Shown here: positions 8,632-16,690 of the stretch, one piece after another | Position numbering within the stretch: the stretch's first letter is position 1 | Layout of the letters: each line of letters begins with the position of its first letter | Notes under the pieces: model-generated | Told to the model about the DNA's origin: nothing | Databases searched by the model: none | What the model saw: the letters and a program-made list of their open reading frames with translations, nothing else | Made by a program: the position numbers and the translations under genes | From: Bacteroidales bacterium | GTDB taxonomy: Bacteria > Bacteroidota > Bacteroidia > Bacteroidales > UBA4417 | DNA: 64,000 nt | Assembly: GCA_016707705.1 (NCBI GenBank) | Contig: JADJHD010000016.1 | Location: forward strand, 122,205 to 186,204 | Direction: 5' to 3'

Positions 8632-8785
8632 TTAATCAGCGAAAATCCAATTATTTAATCAGCGCTGATCTGCGAGAACCCCTCCCGGACAATAGCACCA
8701 TTCCTCTCATTTCAATAATAATCCTATATCCGCAAACCATCCGCCGGCTGGCGGACAAGCCGAAATCCGAAATCCGCAACAATCA
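8632..8785. repeat. AT-rich intergenic repeat-like element
   Basis: This non-coding stretch before msrC holds two copies of AATCAGCG, an imperfect palindrome TCCGCCGGCTGGCGGA (8740-8755) and two tandem copies of CCGAAAT. Mosaics of these words resemble dispersed intergenic sequences I associate with Bacteroidota genomes. A 69-codon open frame across it lacks any protein-like features and is not called. Confidence 0.4.
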
Positions 8786-8825
8786 AAAGGTCTTAATATT
8801 CAGAACATCGAGAGGAAAACATTCG

Positions 8826-8833
8826 TAACTTTG
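8826..8833 (+). promoter_or_regulatory. -7 promoter element for msrC
   Basis: TAACTTTG is an exact TAnnTTTG match, 17 bp before the msrC ATG at 8851. No clear -33 element is seen. Confidence 0.5.
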
Positions 8834-8850
8834 CTGCCCTTTTTAAAATT

Positions 8851-9324
8851 ATGGAAGCAAGCAGTAAACAAGGCAGATACGGCAGAGTTTATGACCAATT
8901 GAAAGAACTGGTTGTAAAATCAAACAATCCCATTGCCCGTATGGCAACCATTGCTGCTGTGCTTAGCCATAAATTCGACTATTTCTTCTGGTGTGGTTTC
9001 TATAGGCTCGAAGGTGAAGAACTGATAGTAGGCCCCTATCAGGGACCTGTTGCCTGCCAGATCCTGAAAGGTGGTGGCGTTTGCTGGGCCAGCGTAAATG
9101 AAAAGCGTTCAATAGTTGTACCTGATGTACACCAGTTCCCCGGACATATAGCCTGCGACTCCCGCTCCAATTCTGAGATTGTAGTCCCGGTTTTTGATGC
9201 GGAAGGAATCATAAAGGCTGTTCTCGATGTTGACAGTTCCCAATTCAACTCCTTCGACGAAATTGACAGGATTAACCTGGAAAAAATCGCCGCCTTGGTA
9301 TATACAGTTCAGGCTTCAGCATAG
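8851..9324 (+). CDS. msrC: free methionine-(R)-sulfoxide reductase (GAF domain)
   Basis: This 157-residue single GAF-domain protein retains the fRMsr signature. PYQGPVAC (Cys69), GGGVCWASV (Cys78) and FPGHIACDSRSNSEIVVPV (Cys102) correspond to the three catalytic and resolving cysteines of the family. It reduces free methionine-R-sulfoxide in the cytoplasm, using thioredoxin as reductant. Length is typical. It is followed after 21 bp by an MntP-like membrane protein gene and is probably co-transcribed with it. A pure sensory GAF protein is unlikely given the conserved cysteines. Confidence 0.9.
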   Translation: MEASSKQGRYGRVYDQLKELVVKSNNPIARMATIAAVLSHKFDYFFWCGFYRLEGEELIVGPYQGPVACQILKGGGVCWASVNEKRSIVVPDVHQFPGHIACDSRSNSEIVVPVFDAEGIIKAVLDVDSSQFNSFDEIDRINLEKIAALVYTVQASA

Positions 9325-9345
9325 CACCCGAAAAGAAACAGCCCT

Positions 9346-9909
9346 ATGAACAGCATACAGCTTATAATCCTCAGTATCGGTATTGCCCTTGGCAGTCTGA
9401 TTGTTTTTATAACGGATGGCTTCGTACTCAAAAATGAAAACTGGATTAAGAAAAGCCGACTGATCCTGATAATGTTCCTGTTCCTCTCTTTTATGTGCGG
9501 CATAGGACTCTGGCTCGGAATCCGGATCGGATTAATGTCAGGCGCCTCAAATTACTATGCAGCTGTGGCGATCCTGCTTATTATGGGAATTAAGGTGATC
9601 TTTGATTCTATCAGAACCCGTCCCGAAGAAAAAGCCTACGACCTTCTTGATATGAGAACAGTCCTTATGCACAGTCTGGCAGAAGGCATAACCCCATTCA
9701 TAATTGCAACTGCAATTGGATTAACCCTTGAAATATGGTTGCTTCCCTGGTTGCTGATGTCCGTCATTCTACTCCTTGCCATTATTGGAGGAGTAATGGC
9801 CGGTACCTATTCGGGTTCCAGCATCCTCAAGCTCCGCACCGGACCAATTGGAGGATTGATACTGCTGGCGGCTGCAATTAAATTACTTATCGATATCATC
9901 GGATACTAA
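9346..9909 (+). CDS. MntP-like six-helix membrane protein lacking the usual aspartates
   Basis: The 187-residue protein has six predicted membrane segments in two similar halves. The C-terminal IGGLILLAAAIKLLIDIIGY and the mid-protein FDSIRTR after helix 3 resemble the MntP (YebN) manganese efflux pump layout. The family's two membrane-embedded Asp residues (in MSMDAFA and SLDAMAVG of E. coli MntP) are replaced here, by IALGSLIVF and FIIATAIGL. If it is a transporter its substrate or mechanism probably differs. Neighbours msrC (21 bp upstream) and a secreted nuclease (33 bp downstream) give no direct clue. The family assignment rests on topology and short motifs only. Confidence 0.5.
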   Translation: MNSIQLIILSIGIALGSLIVFITDGFVLKNENWIKKSRLILIMFLFLSFMCGIGLWLGIRIGLMSGASNYYAAVAILLIMGIKVIFDSIRTRPEEKAYDLLDMRTVLMHSLAEGITPFIIATAIGLTLEIWLLPWLLMSVILLLAIIGGVMAGTYSGSSILKLRTGPIGGLILLAAAIKLLIDIIGY

Positions 9910-9942
9910 AAACCCAATACTGAATAATACCAGACCCACTCC

Positions 9943-11013
9943 ATGAAATTTCTTTCCGTTTTACTTCTGTTCCTTCTTCTCAGGATAAGCATCTCAGCCC
10001 AGATTCCACAAGGGTACTACGATGCAGCTGCCGGACTCTATGGCCCATCACTTCAGCAGGCATTGCATGATATCATCGACAATCATACTGTCATATCCTA
10101 CGATAATCTTTACGACGCCTTTGAAACTACCGACAGAAAACCTAATGGCAAAGTATGGGATATGTACTCGGATGTTCCGGGAGGAACCCCTGCTTATGAG
10201 TATAGCTACGGAAGCAATGATGAATGCGGAAGCTACAACAGTGAAGGTGACTGCTTCAACCGTGAACATTCCTGGCCGAAAAGCTGGTTCAGCGATAAAA
10301 CGCCCATGTATTCCGATTTGTTTCACCTCTATCCCACGGATGGATATGTAAATAACAGAAGGTCAAATTATCCTTTTGGCAAAGTTGGCAATTCAGAATT
10401 CACATCCACTAACGGATCGAAAGTTGGGAACTGTGTTACCCCCGGATATTCAGGTACAGTTTTCGAACCGATTGATGAATATAAGGGCGATTTTGCCAGA
10501 ACCTATTTCTACATGTCTACCAGATATTATAATGAAGATAATGGATGGGCAGGATCAGGCATGACCAATGGATCACAACTCAAACCCTGGGCAGTAACAA
10601 TGCTTCTCCAATGGAGCGCGGCTGACCCTGTTTCTCAGAAGGAAATTGACAGGAATAATGCTGTCTATTCATGGCAACACAACAGGAATCCATACATCGA
10701 TCATCCGGAATATTCTGTTAGTATCTGGGCTCCCAACGCAGGCATTCAGGATTATGCATCCACTGTTACCCTTTCCTGCACTCCAAATCCTTGCTCCACA
10801 ACTCTAAAACTCGATATTCCTGCCCAAAATCTGAAACTTTATCCTGAAGTTCTTGTTTATAGCTCCACAGGATCGTTGATAAAAGTACAGTCAGAATGGG
10901 AAAACAGCTCGGTAAATATGAATGTATCATCCTTACCCGCTGGCATTTACATCATCAGGATAAATAGTACTGAGCTTCAGCATTCCTATCAAAGCCGATT
11001 TATTAAACTCTAA
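9943..11013 (+). CDS. secreted endonuclease I family nuclease with T9SS sorting domain
   Basis: The 356-residue protein starts with a signal peptide (about residues 1-20, ending SISAQ). The catalytic domain (about 25-260) belongs to the endonuclease I (EndA/Vvn) beta-beta-alpha-metal group. It has NREHSWPKSWF carrying the active His, and DLFHLYPTDGYVNNRRSNYPFG carrying metal ligands. The last ~75 residues form a type IX secretion C-terminal domain (PNPCSTTLKLD, VYSSTGSLIK, SSLPAGIYIIRI, ending FIKL). The enzyme should be exported to the cell surface or medium and degrade DNA or RNA for nutrients. It is preceded and followed closely by plus-strand genes. Confidence 0.9.
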   Translation: MKFLSVLLLFLLLRISISAQIPQGYYDAAAGLYGPSLQQALHDIIDNHTVISYDNLYDAFETTDRKPNGKVWDMYSDVPGGTPAYEYSYGSNDECGSYNSEGDCFNREHSWPKSWFSDKTPMYSDLFHLYPTDGYVNNRRSNYPFGKVGNSEFTSTNGSKVGNCVTPGYSGTVFEPIDEYKGDFARTYFYMSTRYYNEDNGWAGSGMTNGSQLKPWAVTMLLQWSAADPVSQKEIDRNNAVYSWQHNRNPYIDHPEYSVSIWAPNAGIQDYASTVTLSCTPNPCSTTLKLDIPAQNLKLYPEVLVYSSTGSLIKVQSEWENSSVNMNVSSLPAGIYIIRINSTELQHSYQSRFIKL

Positions 11014-11024
11014 AATCCCCCGAT

Positions 11025-11474
11025 TTGTCAACCATTAGGCTTACCAAAGAGTTCAAGTTTGAAATGGCCCATGCCCTCAAGGGTTATGATGGCCCATGCC
11101 GTCATATTCATGGACATTCCTACGAATTGTGGGTGACTGTTATAGGTACACCCCTTCAGAATGACTCCTCTCCAAAAAACGGAATGCTGGTTGATTTCGG
11201 TGACCTGAAGAAGATTGTCAGGAATACCATTGTCGATTCATTCGACCATGCACTGGTGTTGAACAGGGAATCTGCTGATGAATTCCTGCCCCTAAAATCG
11301 GAGGTCTTTGGCAAAACTATCCTGGTGGATTATCAGCCAACCAGTGAAAACCTGCTCATCGACTTCGCTTCCAGACTTCAGCCACTCATGCCTGCCAATG
11401 TCAAGCTGCATAATCTTCGCCTTCGCGAAACGGTAACATCCTATGCCGAATGGTTTGCCTCGGATAATTTGTAG
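11025..11474 (+). CDS. queD: 6-carboxytetrahydropterin synthase QueD
   Basis: The 149-residue enzyme of the 6-pyruvoyl-tetrahydropterin synthase family shows zinc-binding His16 (FEMAHAL), His29 and His31 (HIHGHSY) and catalytic Cys25 (GPCRH). It also has LVDFGDLKKIV and SFDHALVLN. It makes 6-carboxy-tetrahydropterin from dihydroneopterin triphosphate in queuosine biosynthesis. The start is a TTG at 11025, eleven bases after the upstream stop; no ATG fits the conserved N-terminus STIRLTKEFKFEMAHAL. The other queuosine genes are not in this window. Confidence 0.92.
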   Translation: MSTIRLTKEFKFEMAHALKGYDGPCRHIHGHSYELWVTVIGTPLQNDSSPKNGMLVDFGDLKKIVRNTIVDSFDHALVLNRESADEFLPLKSEVFGKTILVDYQPTSENLLIDFASRLQPLMPANVKLHNLRLRETVTSYAEWFASDNL

Positions 11475-11583
11475 CATTACGCTTTCTTTCTGCTAGTAAA
11501 TAACAATTAACTTCCTTTTCTGAGAATTATCTCAGAAATATGAGGCATTTGTGCTTAGGCGAAATGCTTTACAGCCGGTCGTC

Positions 11584-11627
11584 AAAAAAAAATCCCGGCC
11601 CGGGATATAAATCTCCTCGGACCGGGT
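11584..11627 (-). terminator. intrinsic terminator of hsp20
   Basis: On the minus strand a GC-rich hairpin with ATCCCGG/CCGGGAT arms ends in eight or nine T residues (the A run at 11584-11592). It lies about 35-80 bp past the hsp20 stop. A second CCCGG arm at 11621-11626 allows an alternative, larger fold. Confidence 0.7.
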
Positions 11628-11662
11628 ATCACAGAACCGAAACTTGCCAGTTCGAATATTCC

Positions 11663-12091
11663 TTATGCAATTGCGATTTCACGAACCGGCTTTGCCTTTG
11701 CTTCTTCCTTTTTAGGAATCACAATGTTCAACACACCATTCTTGTAGGATGCATTGATCTTTTCAGTATCTACCGAAACAGGCAGACTGAAAGAGCGGCT
11801 GAACTGCAGGTAACTGAATTCCCTGCGCATGAACCTGTCATTTTCTTCTTCCTTCTTCTCTTCCTTGTCTGAAGAAACGGTAAGAACATTGTTATTCAGG
11901 TTGATGCGGAAATCATCCTTCTCAAGACCCGGAGCGGCTACATCGATTTTGAAATCTTCCTTGCTCTCCGAAATATTTACCGAAGGTTTGGTGAATCCGT
12001 ACTCTGCATTGAAAAGGGTTGGTAATTCCTTTCCGAAAAATTCATCAACAAATGATGGGAAAAACTGGTTGCGCCTGATAATTGGTAACAT
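11663..12091 (-). CDS. Hsp20/alpha-crystallin small heat shock protein
   Basis: The 142-residue protein has a short N-terminal arm (FFPSFVDEFFGKE) and the alpha-crystallin domain (about 35-130). The domain is marked by VNISESKEDFKIDVAAPGLEKDDFRI, the EFSYLQFSRSFSLP stretch and the GVLNIVIPK signature. It ends with a Lys/Ala-rich tail and REIAIA, whose I-x-I sequence is the usual oligomer contact. It is an ATP-independent holdase that binds unfolding proteins. It is a single gene with its own terminator and an unusually good ribosome binding site. Confidence 0.93.
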   Translation of the reverse strand: MLPIIRRNQFFPSFVDEFFGKELPTLFNAEYGFTKPSVNISESKEDFKIDVAAPGLEKDDFRINLNNNVLTVSSDKEEKKEEENDRFMRREFSYLQFSRSFSLPVSVDTEKINASYKNGVLNIVIPKKEEAKAKPVREIAIA

Positions 12092-12099
12092 GGCTAAAT

Positions 12100-12107
12100 C
12101 CTCCTTT
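12100..12107 (-). promoter_or_regulatory. strong Shine-Dalgarno site of hsp20
   Basis: On the minus strand AAAGGAGG stands 8 bases before the ATG. This is a near-perfect anti-16S match, unlike most genes in the window, which have no recognisable Shine-Dalgarno. Confidence 0.75.
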
Positions 12108-12344
12108 ATTTTAAGTTAGTTATTTGAAATTGATTAATGATTTCCCTCCATTTCTCAATTTCTGTTCCACTCCTAAAATATTGGAAATTATGCGTCATTA
12201 TGTCATGTTGTGAAATATTTTCATGTCAATATGGCTGCTTTTGTTAAATTACAGTGTCAAAATGAGCACATTCGGGCAAATTCTAGCTTATTCCCTAAGC
12301 AATATTCAGATATTCCCTGGTCAGATGATTGCCATTTGGCTCCC

Positions 12345-12542
12345 TCATTTCTCAAGCTCTGCTTTAATCCTGGTCTTGAAGGCAAGCCAGTCGTAATCGG
12401 ATGAAGCACAGTATTTCCGGACAAGCGGATCCACCTGCCTTTCAAATTCCCTGAATTCTGATTCAGTATATAAAGCCCAGCCCACAAAGGAAATCCATTG
12501 ATTCAGAGGAAAATCATACTCCTTCGCTTTAGTGAATCTCAT
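12345..12542 (-). CDS. small hypothetical protein
   Basis: This 65-residue, acidic/aromatic-rich frame (MRFTKAKEYDFPLNQW at the start, KTRIKAELEK at the end) resembles a small soluble helical protein. I recognise no family. A TTG eleven codons upstream (12575) would extend it to 76 residues. It stands alone between hsp20 and udk on the same strand, with about 250 bp on one side and 150 bp on the other. Protein-like composition is the only support, and an overlapping frame at 12257-12487 is the weaker alternative. Confidence 0.4.
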   Translation of the reverse strand: MRFTKAKEYDFPLNQWISFVGWALYTESEFREFERQVDPLVRKYCASSDYDWLAFKTRIKAELEK

Positions 12543-12697
12543 AAACTCACAGGGATGCTTTTTCAGATACTTCAATTTCCTGTTATTAAAATTTTAGAGA
12601 TTTGAAAAACAATAGTAGAATACCAGTAAATCCATGACACAAAAATGTCTGGAAATCAGTAAGAAAGATAAATAAGAAAAACGGAAAATGGACGCTG

Positions 12698-13315
12698 TTA
12701 TTCTCCGGAACCGAGCTTCATTTGAATGCGGGAAGCCAGGACCTGGACAGCCACCTTGTTTTCACCTCCCTGCGGCACAATGATATCTGCATAGCGCTTG
12801 GTGGGCTCAATGAACTGAAGATGCATTGGCTTCACCCACTTGCTGTAATGATCGAGAACCTGCTTGAAATCACGTCCACGCTCAACAGTATCTCTCTTGA
12901 TAATCCGACCCAGACGATCATCCCCTTCAGCATCAACATAAACCTTGATATCAAGTCGCTTCACCAGTTCAGGATCGGTGAAAATGAGAATACCTTCCAC
13001 GATAATTACCTGTTTGGGCTCTACACGCGTGGTTTCTTCACTTCTGGCACAACTGACATAAGAGTATTGAGGCATCTCGATAGCTTCACCCTTCTTTAGC
13101 TTATCCAATTGCTTTACCAGAAGGCTCCATTCAATGGAATTCGGATGGTCGAAGTTTATCTCAAGTTTTTCCTCAGGTGTAAGATGCCCGTTATCCCAGT
13201 AATAAGCATCCTGGGGAATAACTGTCACGGAATTCTTGGGCAAGCGCCTGATAATTTCCTTTACAACGGTGGTTTTCCCGCATCCTGATCCACCAGCAAT
13301 TCCGATAATCAGCAT
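12698..13315 (-). CDS. udk: uridine kinase
   Basis: The 205-residue P-loop kinase begins MLIIGIAGGSGCGKTTVVKE (Walker A). It continues with the uridine-binding QDAYYWD and NFDHPNSIEW, YSYVSCAR, IIVEGILIF, and the lid segment IKRDTVERGRDF. These are the landmarks of bacterial uridine kinase, which phosphorylates uridine and cytidine in pyrimidine salvage. Length is normal. Its start lies 40 bp after the stop of the terC-like gene, so the two are probably co-transcribed. Confidence 0.93.
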   Translation of the reverse strand: MLIIGIAGGSGCGKTTVVKEIIRRLPKNSVTVIPQDAYYWDNGHLTPEEKLEINFDHPNSIEWSLLVKQLDKLKKGEAIEMPQYSYVSCARSEETTRVEPKQVIIVEGILIFTDPELVKRLDIKVYVDAEGDDRLGRIIKRDTVERGRDFKQVLDHYSKWVKPMHLQFIEPTKRYADIIVPQGGENKVAVQVLASRIQMKLGSGE

Positions 13316-13355
13316 ATTACAATTAGTGTTTTTATTGTTTATGGAAGAAGCTCAC

Positions 13356-14456
13356 TTAACTTACCGGTTTCTCGCCGGTAAGTTCTGAAACTCCTTTTCT
13401 TTTCTTTCTGCTTTTGTCGGGCCAAATCAATGATGCCAGGATACTTACTGTAAGGATTCCAACAACAACCAATAATGAATGTACGGTAGTGAAACCCCAG
13501 CCTTCGAGTTGAACATGCAACAGCATTTTAAATCCGATGAATGCCAGAAGAACTGCCAGTCCATGTTTTAAGAAACGAAGCATGCTGATTATATGGGCAA
13601 CTACAAAGAAGAGTGATCGAAGTCCGAGGATTGCAAAAATATTGGAGAAGAAAACAATGAAAGGATCTCTTGTCACTGAAAAAATAGCAGGAACGGAATC
13701 CACTGCAAAAACCACATCAGTAAATTCTATTACCAGCAACACCAAAAACATTGGAGTAAAGTAAAGCCGGCCTCCTTCATTCTTATTCCGAAACCAGAAA
13801 TGCCCCCTGAAATAATGCGGGTAAATTGGGAACCACTTCGAAGCTAACTTAACTACCGGATGCTTGGAGGTCTCTATCTTATCCTCCTTATTCCGTTCAA
13901 GGAACATTTTTATACCAGTGAACACCAGAAATACTCCGAAAACATAGAGTATCCAATCGAAGCGCTGAATGAGTGCAGAACTAAGAAAAATAAAGATGAA
14001 ACGCATCAGTATTGCGCCGAGAATTCCCCAGAACAATACTCGTTTGTAGTACATCTTTTGAACCCCGAACGACAGGAAAATCAGGATGATAACAAACACA
14101 TTATCAACTGAAAGCATGTACTCAATCAGGTAACCGGTAAGGAATTCAAGCGCCAGATTCTGCCGGTAAACTGATAATGCTCCCTCAAAATCAAGAACTC
14201 CGATATCCACAGGATGCCTGTACTTCTCTACTACATGCTTAATATCTTCAACAGTACTCAGTCCATGAATCATTTCCCCCTTGAACATCAGGAGAAAATA
14301 AAAACCTGCTGCCAGAGAAATCCAAACGATTGTCCAGATAAGTGCTTCCCGGAATTTCAGCTCATGGCTGTGTTTGTCGAACACCCCCAAATCCAAAGCC
14401 AGCATACCGGCAATAAAGGCCAGAAAAAGTGAAAAGAACAGGGTTTCAACAGGCAT
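13356..14456 (-). CDS. TerC/Alx family membrane protein
   Basis: The 366-residue integral membrane protein has about eight to nine segments. It carries the TerC/Alx acidic motifs inside helices: LSVDNVFVIILIF and IEFTDVVFAVDSVPAIF. It also has the long loop carrying DFEGALSVYRQN that is typical of the Alx-like branch. Relatives act in manganese or calcium export and in metal loading of exported proteins, and some are linked to tellurite resistance. There are no tellurite (ter) genes nearby, so a metal-homeostasis role is more likely. It is the first gene of a probable two-gene unit with udk. Confidence 0.88.
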   Translation of the reverse strand: MPVETLFFSLFLAFIAGMLALDLGVFDKHSHELKFREALIWTIVWISLAAGFYFLLMFKGEMIHGLSTVEDIKHVVEKYRHPVDIGVLDFEGALSVYRQNLALEFLTGYLIEYMLSVDNVFVIILIFLSFGVQKMYYKRVLFWGILGAILMRFIFIFLSSALIQRFDWILYVFGVFLVFTGIKMFLERNKEDKIETSKHPVVKLASKWFPIYPHYFRGHFWFRNKNEGGRLYFTPMFLVLLVIEFTDVVFAVDSVPAIFSVTRDPFIVFFSNIFAILGLRSLFFVVAHIISMLRFLKHGLAVLLAFIGFKMLLHVQLEGWGFTTVHSLLVVVGILTVSILASLIWPDKSRKKRKGVSELTGEKPVS

Positions 14457-14564
14457 ACGATTGGGAATAACATAGATCAGGATTGCATTTCCTAATCTAT
14501 TATTTGCTCAGCTAAATTACAAAAACATCTCTATAATTTCTTGCTCTCATTCTACTGGCTAAAT

Positions 14565-14609
14565 AAAAAGAAAACAGTCCCGGGAGCCTGAAAACATCAC
14601 CCGGGACTG
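14565..14609 (-). terminator. intrinsic terminator of the decarboxylase operon
   Basis: A perfect 10-bp stem CAGTCCCGGG (14575-14584)/CCCGGGACTG (14600-14609), read on the minus strand, is followed by TTTTCTTTTTATTT. It lies 35 bp beyond the oadB stop and separates the operon from terC. Confidence 0.88.
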
Positions 14610-14643
14610 CCTTTACAAAGAGATTAGTCGATAAGTGCCTGCC

Positions 14644-15837
14644 TTAGTATAGAAAGCTAAGCAATACCCCCGCAGCAACAGCACTTCCAATTACACCTGC
14701 CACATTGGGCCCCATGGCATGCATAAGCAGATGATTCGTTTTATCATACTCAAGCCCGACAACTTGTGAAACTCGCGCACTGTCAGGGACAGCCGAAACA
14801 CCGGCATTCCCGATTAAAGGATTCATTTTGTTGCCTTCTTTCAGGAAGAGATTGATGATCTTAACAAACATTACACCTCCAAATGTTGCTACAGCAAATG
14901 AGAATGCACCCAGTGCGAAAATACCAACACTCTTGGCGGTCAGGAAGGTTGTAGCCTGAGTTGAAGCTCCTACGGTTAGTCCGATAAGAATGGTTACAAT
15001 ATCAATCAAAGGGCCCTTTGCAGTATCTGCTAAGCGCTTAGTTACAGTACTTTCCTTGAGCAGGTTGCCAAAGAAAAGCATGCCCAGCAATGGCAATCCA
15101 GCCGGTACAATAAAACAGGTGAGCATAATTCCAATGATAGGAAACAGAATCTTTTCAAGCTTGGATACAACTCTCGGCGGCTTCATCCTGATAACTCTTT
15201 CCTTCTTGGTTGTTAGCAATCGCATAATCGGAGGCTGAATCACAGGGACCAGAGCCATATAGGAATAGGCAGAAACCGCTATGGCACCCACCAATTCAGG
15301 AGCAAGTTTTGATGATAGGAAAATAGCTGTGGGACCATCAGCACCGCCAATGATTCCGATAGCACCGGCCTCAGCAGGACTGTATCCTAAAGCGAGAGCA
15401 GCGGCATAGGCTCCAAAAATCCCCAGCTGGGCAGCTGCACCAACCAGAATGAGCTTAGGATTTGAAATCAGGGCAGAAAAATCGGTCATGGCGCCAATAC
15501 CTAAAAAGATTAAAGGCGGGTAGATCCCCTGACGTACTCCGTAATAAAGGTAGTTCAGTACGGATCCGCTTTGATAAAGACCTATCTGAAGGTTTTGCGG
15601 GTCTTTGTTCAGAACATGTTCAGCACCCCAGAATGGAATATTGCCAATAAGGATTCCAAAACCTATCGGAACCAACAGCATCGGCTCATATTCCTTGGCA
15701 ATGGCAAGATATATAAATGCCAGTCCAACAATAATCATGATGAGATGCCCGAAGGTAAAATTCCCGAAGGAGGTGTACTCCATGAATTTATTTAGGTGGT
15801 CGACCAGGAAGGTCCACATGCTTGCAGAGGAGTCCAT
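14644..15837 (-). CDS. oadB: sodium-translocating decarboxylase, beta subunit
   Basis: The 397-residue polytopic protein belongs to the OadB/MmdB/GcdB family. It has the conserved GIIGGADGPTAIFLSSKLAPELVGAIAV region with the sodium-site aspartate, VPVIQPPIMRLL, and the C-terminal NPLIGNAGVSAVPDSARVSQ and HAMGPNVAGVIGSAVAAG. It takes the carboxyl group from carboxy-biotin, decarboxylates it, and couples this to export of sodium across the inner membrane. It is the last gene of a five-gene unit and starts only 3 bp after the biotin carrier stop. Confidence 0.95.
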   Translation of the reverse strand: MDSSASMWTFLVDHLNKFMEYTSFGNFTFGHLIMIIVGLAFIYLAIAKEYEPMLLVPIGFGILIGNIPFWGAEHVLNKDPQNLQIGLYQSGSVLNYLYYGVRQGIYPPLIFLGIGAMTDFSALISNPKLILVGAAAQLGIFGAYAAALALGYSPAEAGAIGIIGGADGPTAIFLSSKLAPELVGAIAVSAYSYMALVPVIQPPIMRLLTTKKERVIRMKPPRVVSKLEKILFPIIGIMLTCFIVPAGLPLLGMLFFGNLLKESTVTKRLADTAKGPLIDIVTILIGLTVGASTQATTFLTAKSVGIFALGAFSFAVATFGGVMFVKIINLFLKEGNKMNPLIGNAGVSAVPDSARVSQVVGLEYDKTNHLLMHAMGPNVAGVIGSAVAAGVLLSFLY

Positions 15838-15840
15838 ATC

Positions 15841-16284
15841 TTATTCCCCGATTACTAGTAAAACATCCCCTTCCATAACGCTGTCACCTTTGCCAACTTT
15901 CAGGGAGGTAACCCTTCCTTCCTTATCGGCATTGATGTTGTTCTCCATCTTCATAGCCTCAAGGGTAATCAGCTTCTGTCCGATTTTAACAGTATCTCCT
16001 TCCCTAACATGAAGTTCAAGAATAACACCTGGTAACGGCGATTTGATTGTGCCTGTTCCCTTTGGAGCACCCGGACTATGGGTCTTTGAGAGTGAAGGAT
16101 GAGCATCTGTTGAAGGAACAGCCATGGTTCTTACCAGGGTAGGTGTCTTGGTGAGCGGAATACTTCTGTCAACTTCAACCGTATATAGTGTTCCATTCAC
16201 TGAAACTTCGGCAATGGTATCGTCAATGCTGACAATCTCAGCCTCATACTGGTTTCCACTTATGGTAAACTTGAACTTCTTCAT
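15841..16284 (-). CDS. biotin carboxyl carrier subunit of the sodium-pump decarboxylase
   Basis: This 147-residue protein has an N-terminal beta domain (about 1-50), a flexible Pro/Ser/Thr/Ala linker (about 50-78) and a C-terminal biotinyl domain. The biotin lysine is Lys112 in LEAMKMENNI. The carrier moves CO2 as carboxy-biotin between a carboxyltransferase subunit and the membrane beta subunit. It is the only biotin domain in the window, so it may serve both MmdA (same operon) and the biotin-free OadA encoded at 35703-37436. It is packed between oadG (1 bp away) and oadB (3 bp away). Confidence 0.92.
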   Translation of the reverse strand: MKKFKFTISGNQYEAEIVSIDDTIAEVSVNGTLYTVEVDRSIPLTKTPTLVRTMAVPSTDAHPSLSKTHSPGAPKGTGTIKSPLPGVILELHVREGDTVKIGQKLITLEAMKMENNINADKEGRVTSLKVGKGDSVMEGDVLLVIGE

Positions 16285-16285
16285 A

Positions 16286-16690
16286 TTATCTGGGGGTTCT
16301 TCTAAGTCCGTAAATTTTTGAACTCCATGGAGAATACGCTTTAGCCACCTTCTTGATGGTAATCACCGTATCTTCCATATCATGCAATTGGTTGCGATAG
16401 AGGTGCAAGGTCAGGGCTATTGCTGCATACACTTCTCCTGATACCTCCTCACTGGAGCTGGGTTTTGTCTCTTCAGCAGTTTCCTTTTTCTTGGATTTCT
16501 TGAAATCAACATTGTAGAGTTTGGCAACATACTTAAAGGTGAGGTAAAGCAGTATGAGAGCAATGAATACCACAGTCATGGCAATAAATGCCATAACAAC
16601 ACCCAAGGGATCCATCTTCCCAAACTCCTCAGCAGATTTACTGATCAGCTTACCTCCGCTCTGTGTTTGTAATAGTATAGTGGCTATCAT
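16286..16690 (-). CDS. oadG: OadG family gamma/delta subunit
   Basis: The 134-residue protein has a single membrane helix (about residues 28-52, MAFIAMTVVFIALILLYLTF) followed by a charged Lys/Glu linker and a cytoplasmic tail. The tail ends VITIKKVAKAYSPWSSKIYGLRRTP, typical of OadG/MmdD scaffold subunits. It holds the carboxyltransferase and biotin carrier to the membrane beta subunit. Its start overlaps the mmdA stop by 4 bases, indicating translational coupling. Confidence 0.88.
   Translation of the reverse strand: MIATILLQTQSGGKLISKSAEEFGKMDPLGVVMAFIAMTVVFIALILLYLTFKYVAKLYNVDFKKSKKKETAEETKPSSSEEVSGEVYAAIALTLHLYRNQLHDMEDTVITIKKVAKAYSPWSSKIYGLRRTPR

Noticed and set aside
8619..8828. 69-codon open frame before msrC
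   Set aside because: It covers repeat-like AT-rich intergenic sequence and the msrC promoter, with no protein-like features.
12257..12487. 76-codon minus-strand frame overlapping the small hypothetical gene
   Set aside because: Overlaps almost completely in another frame and has less protein-like composition than the 12345-12542 frame.
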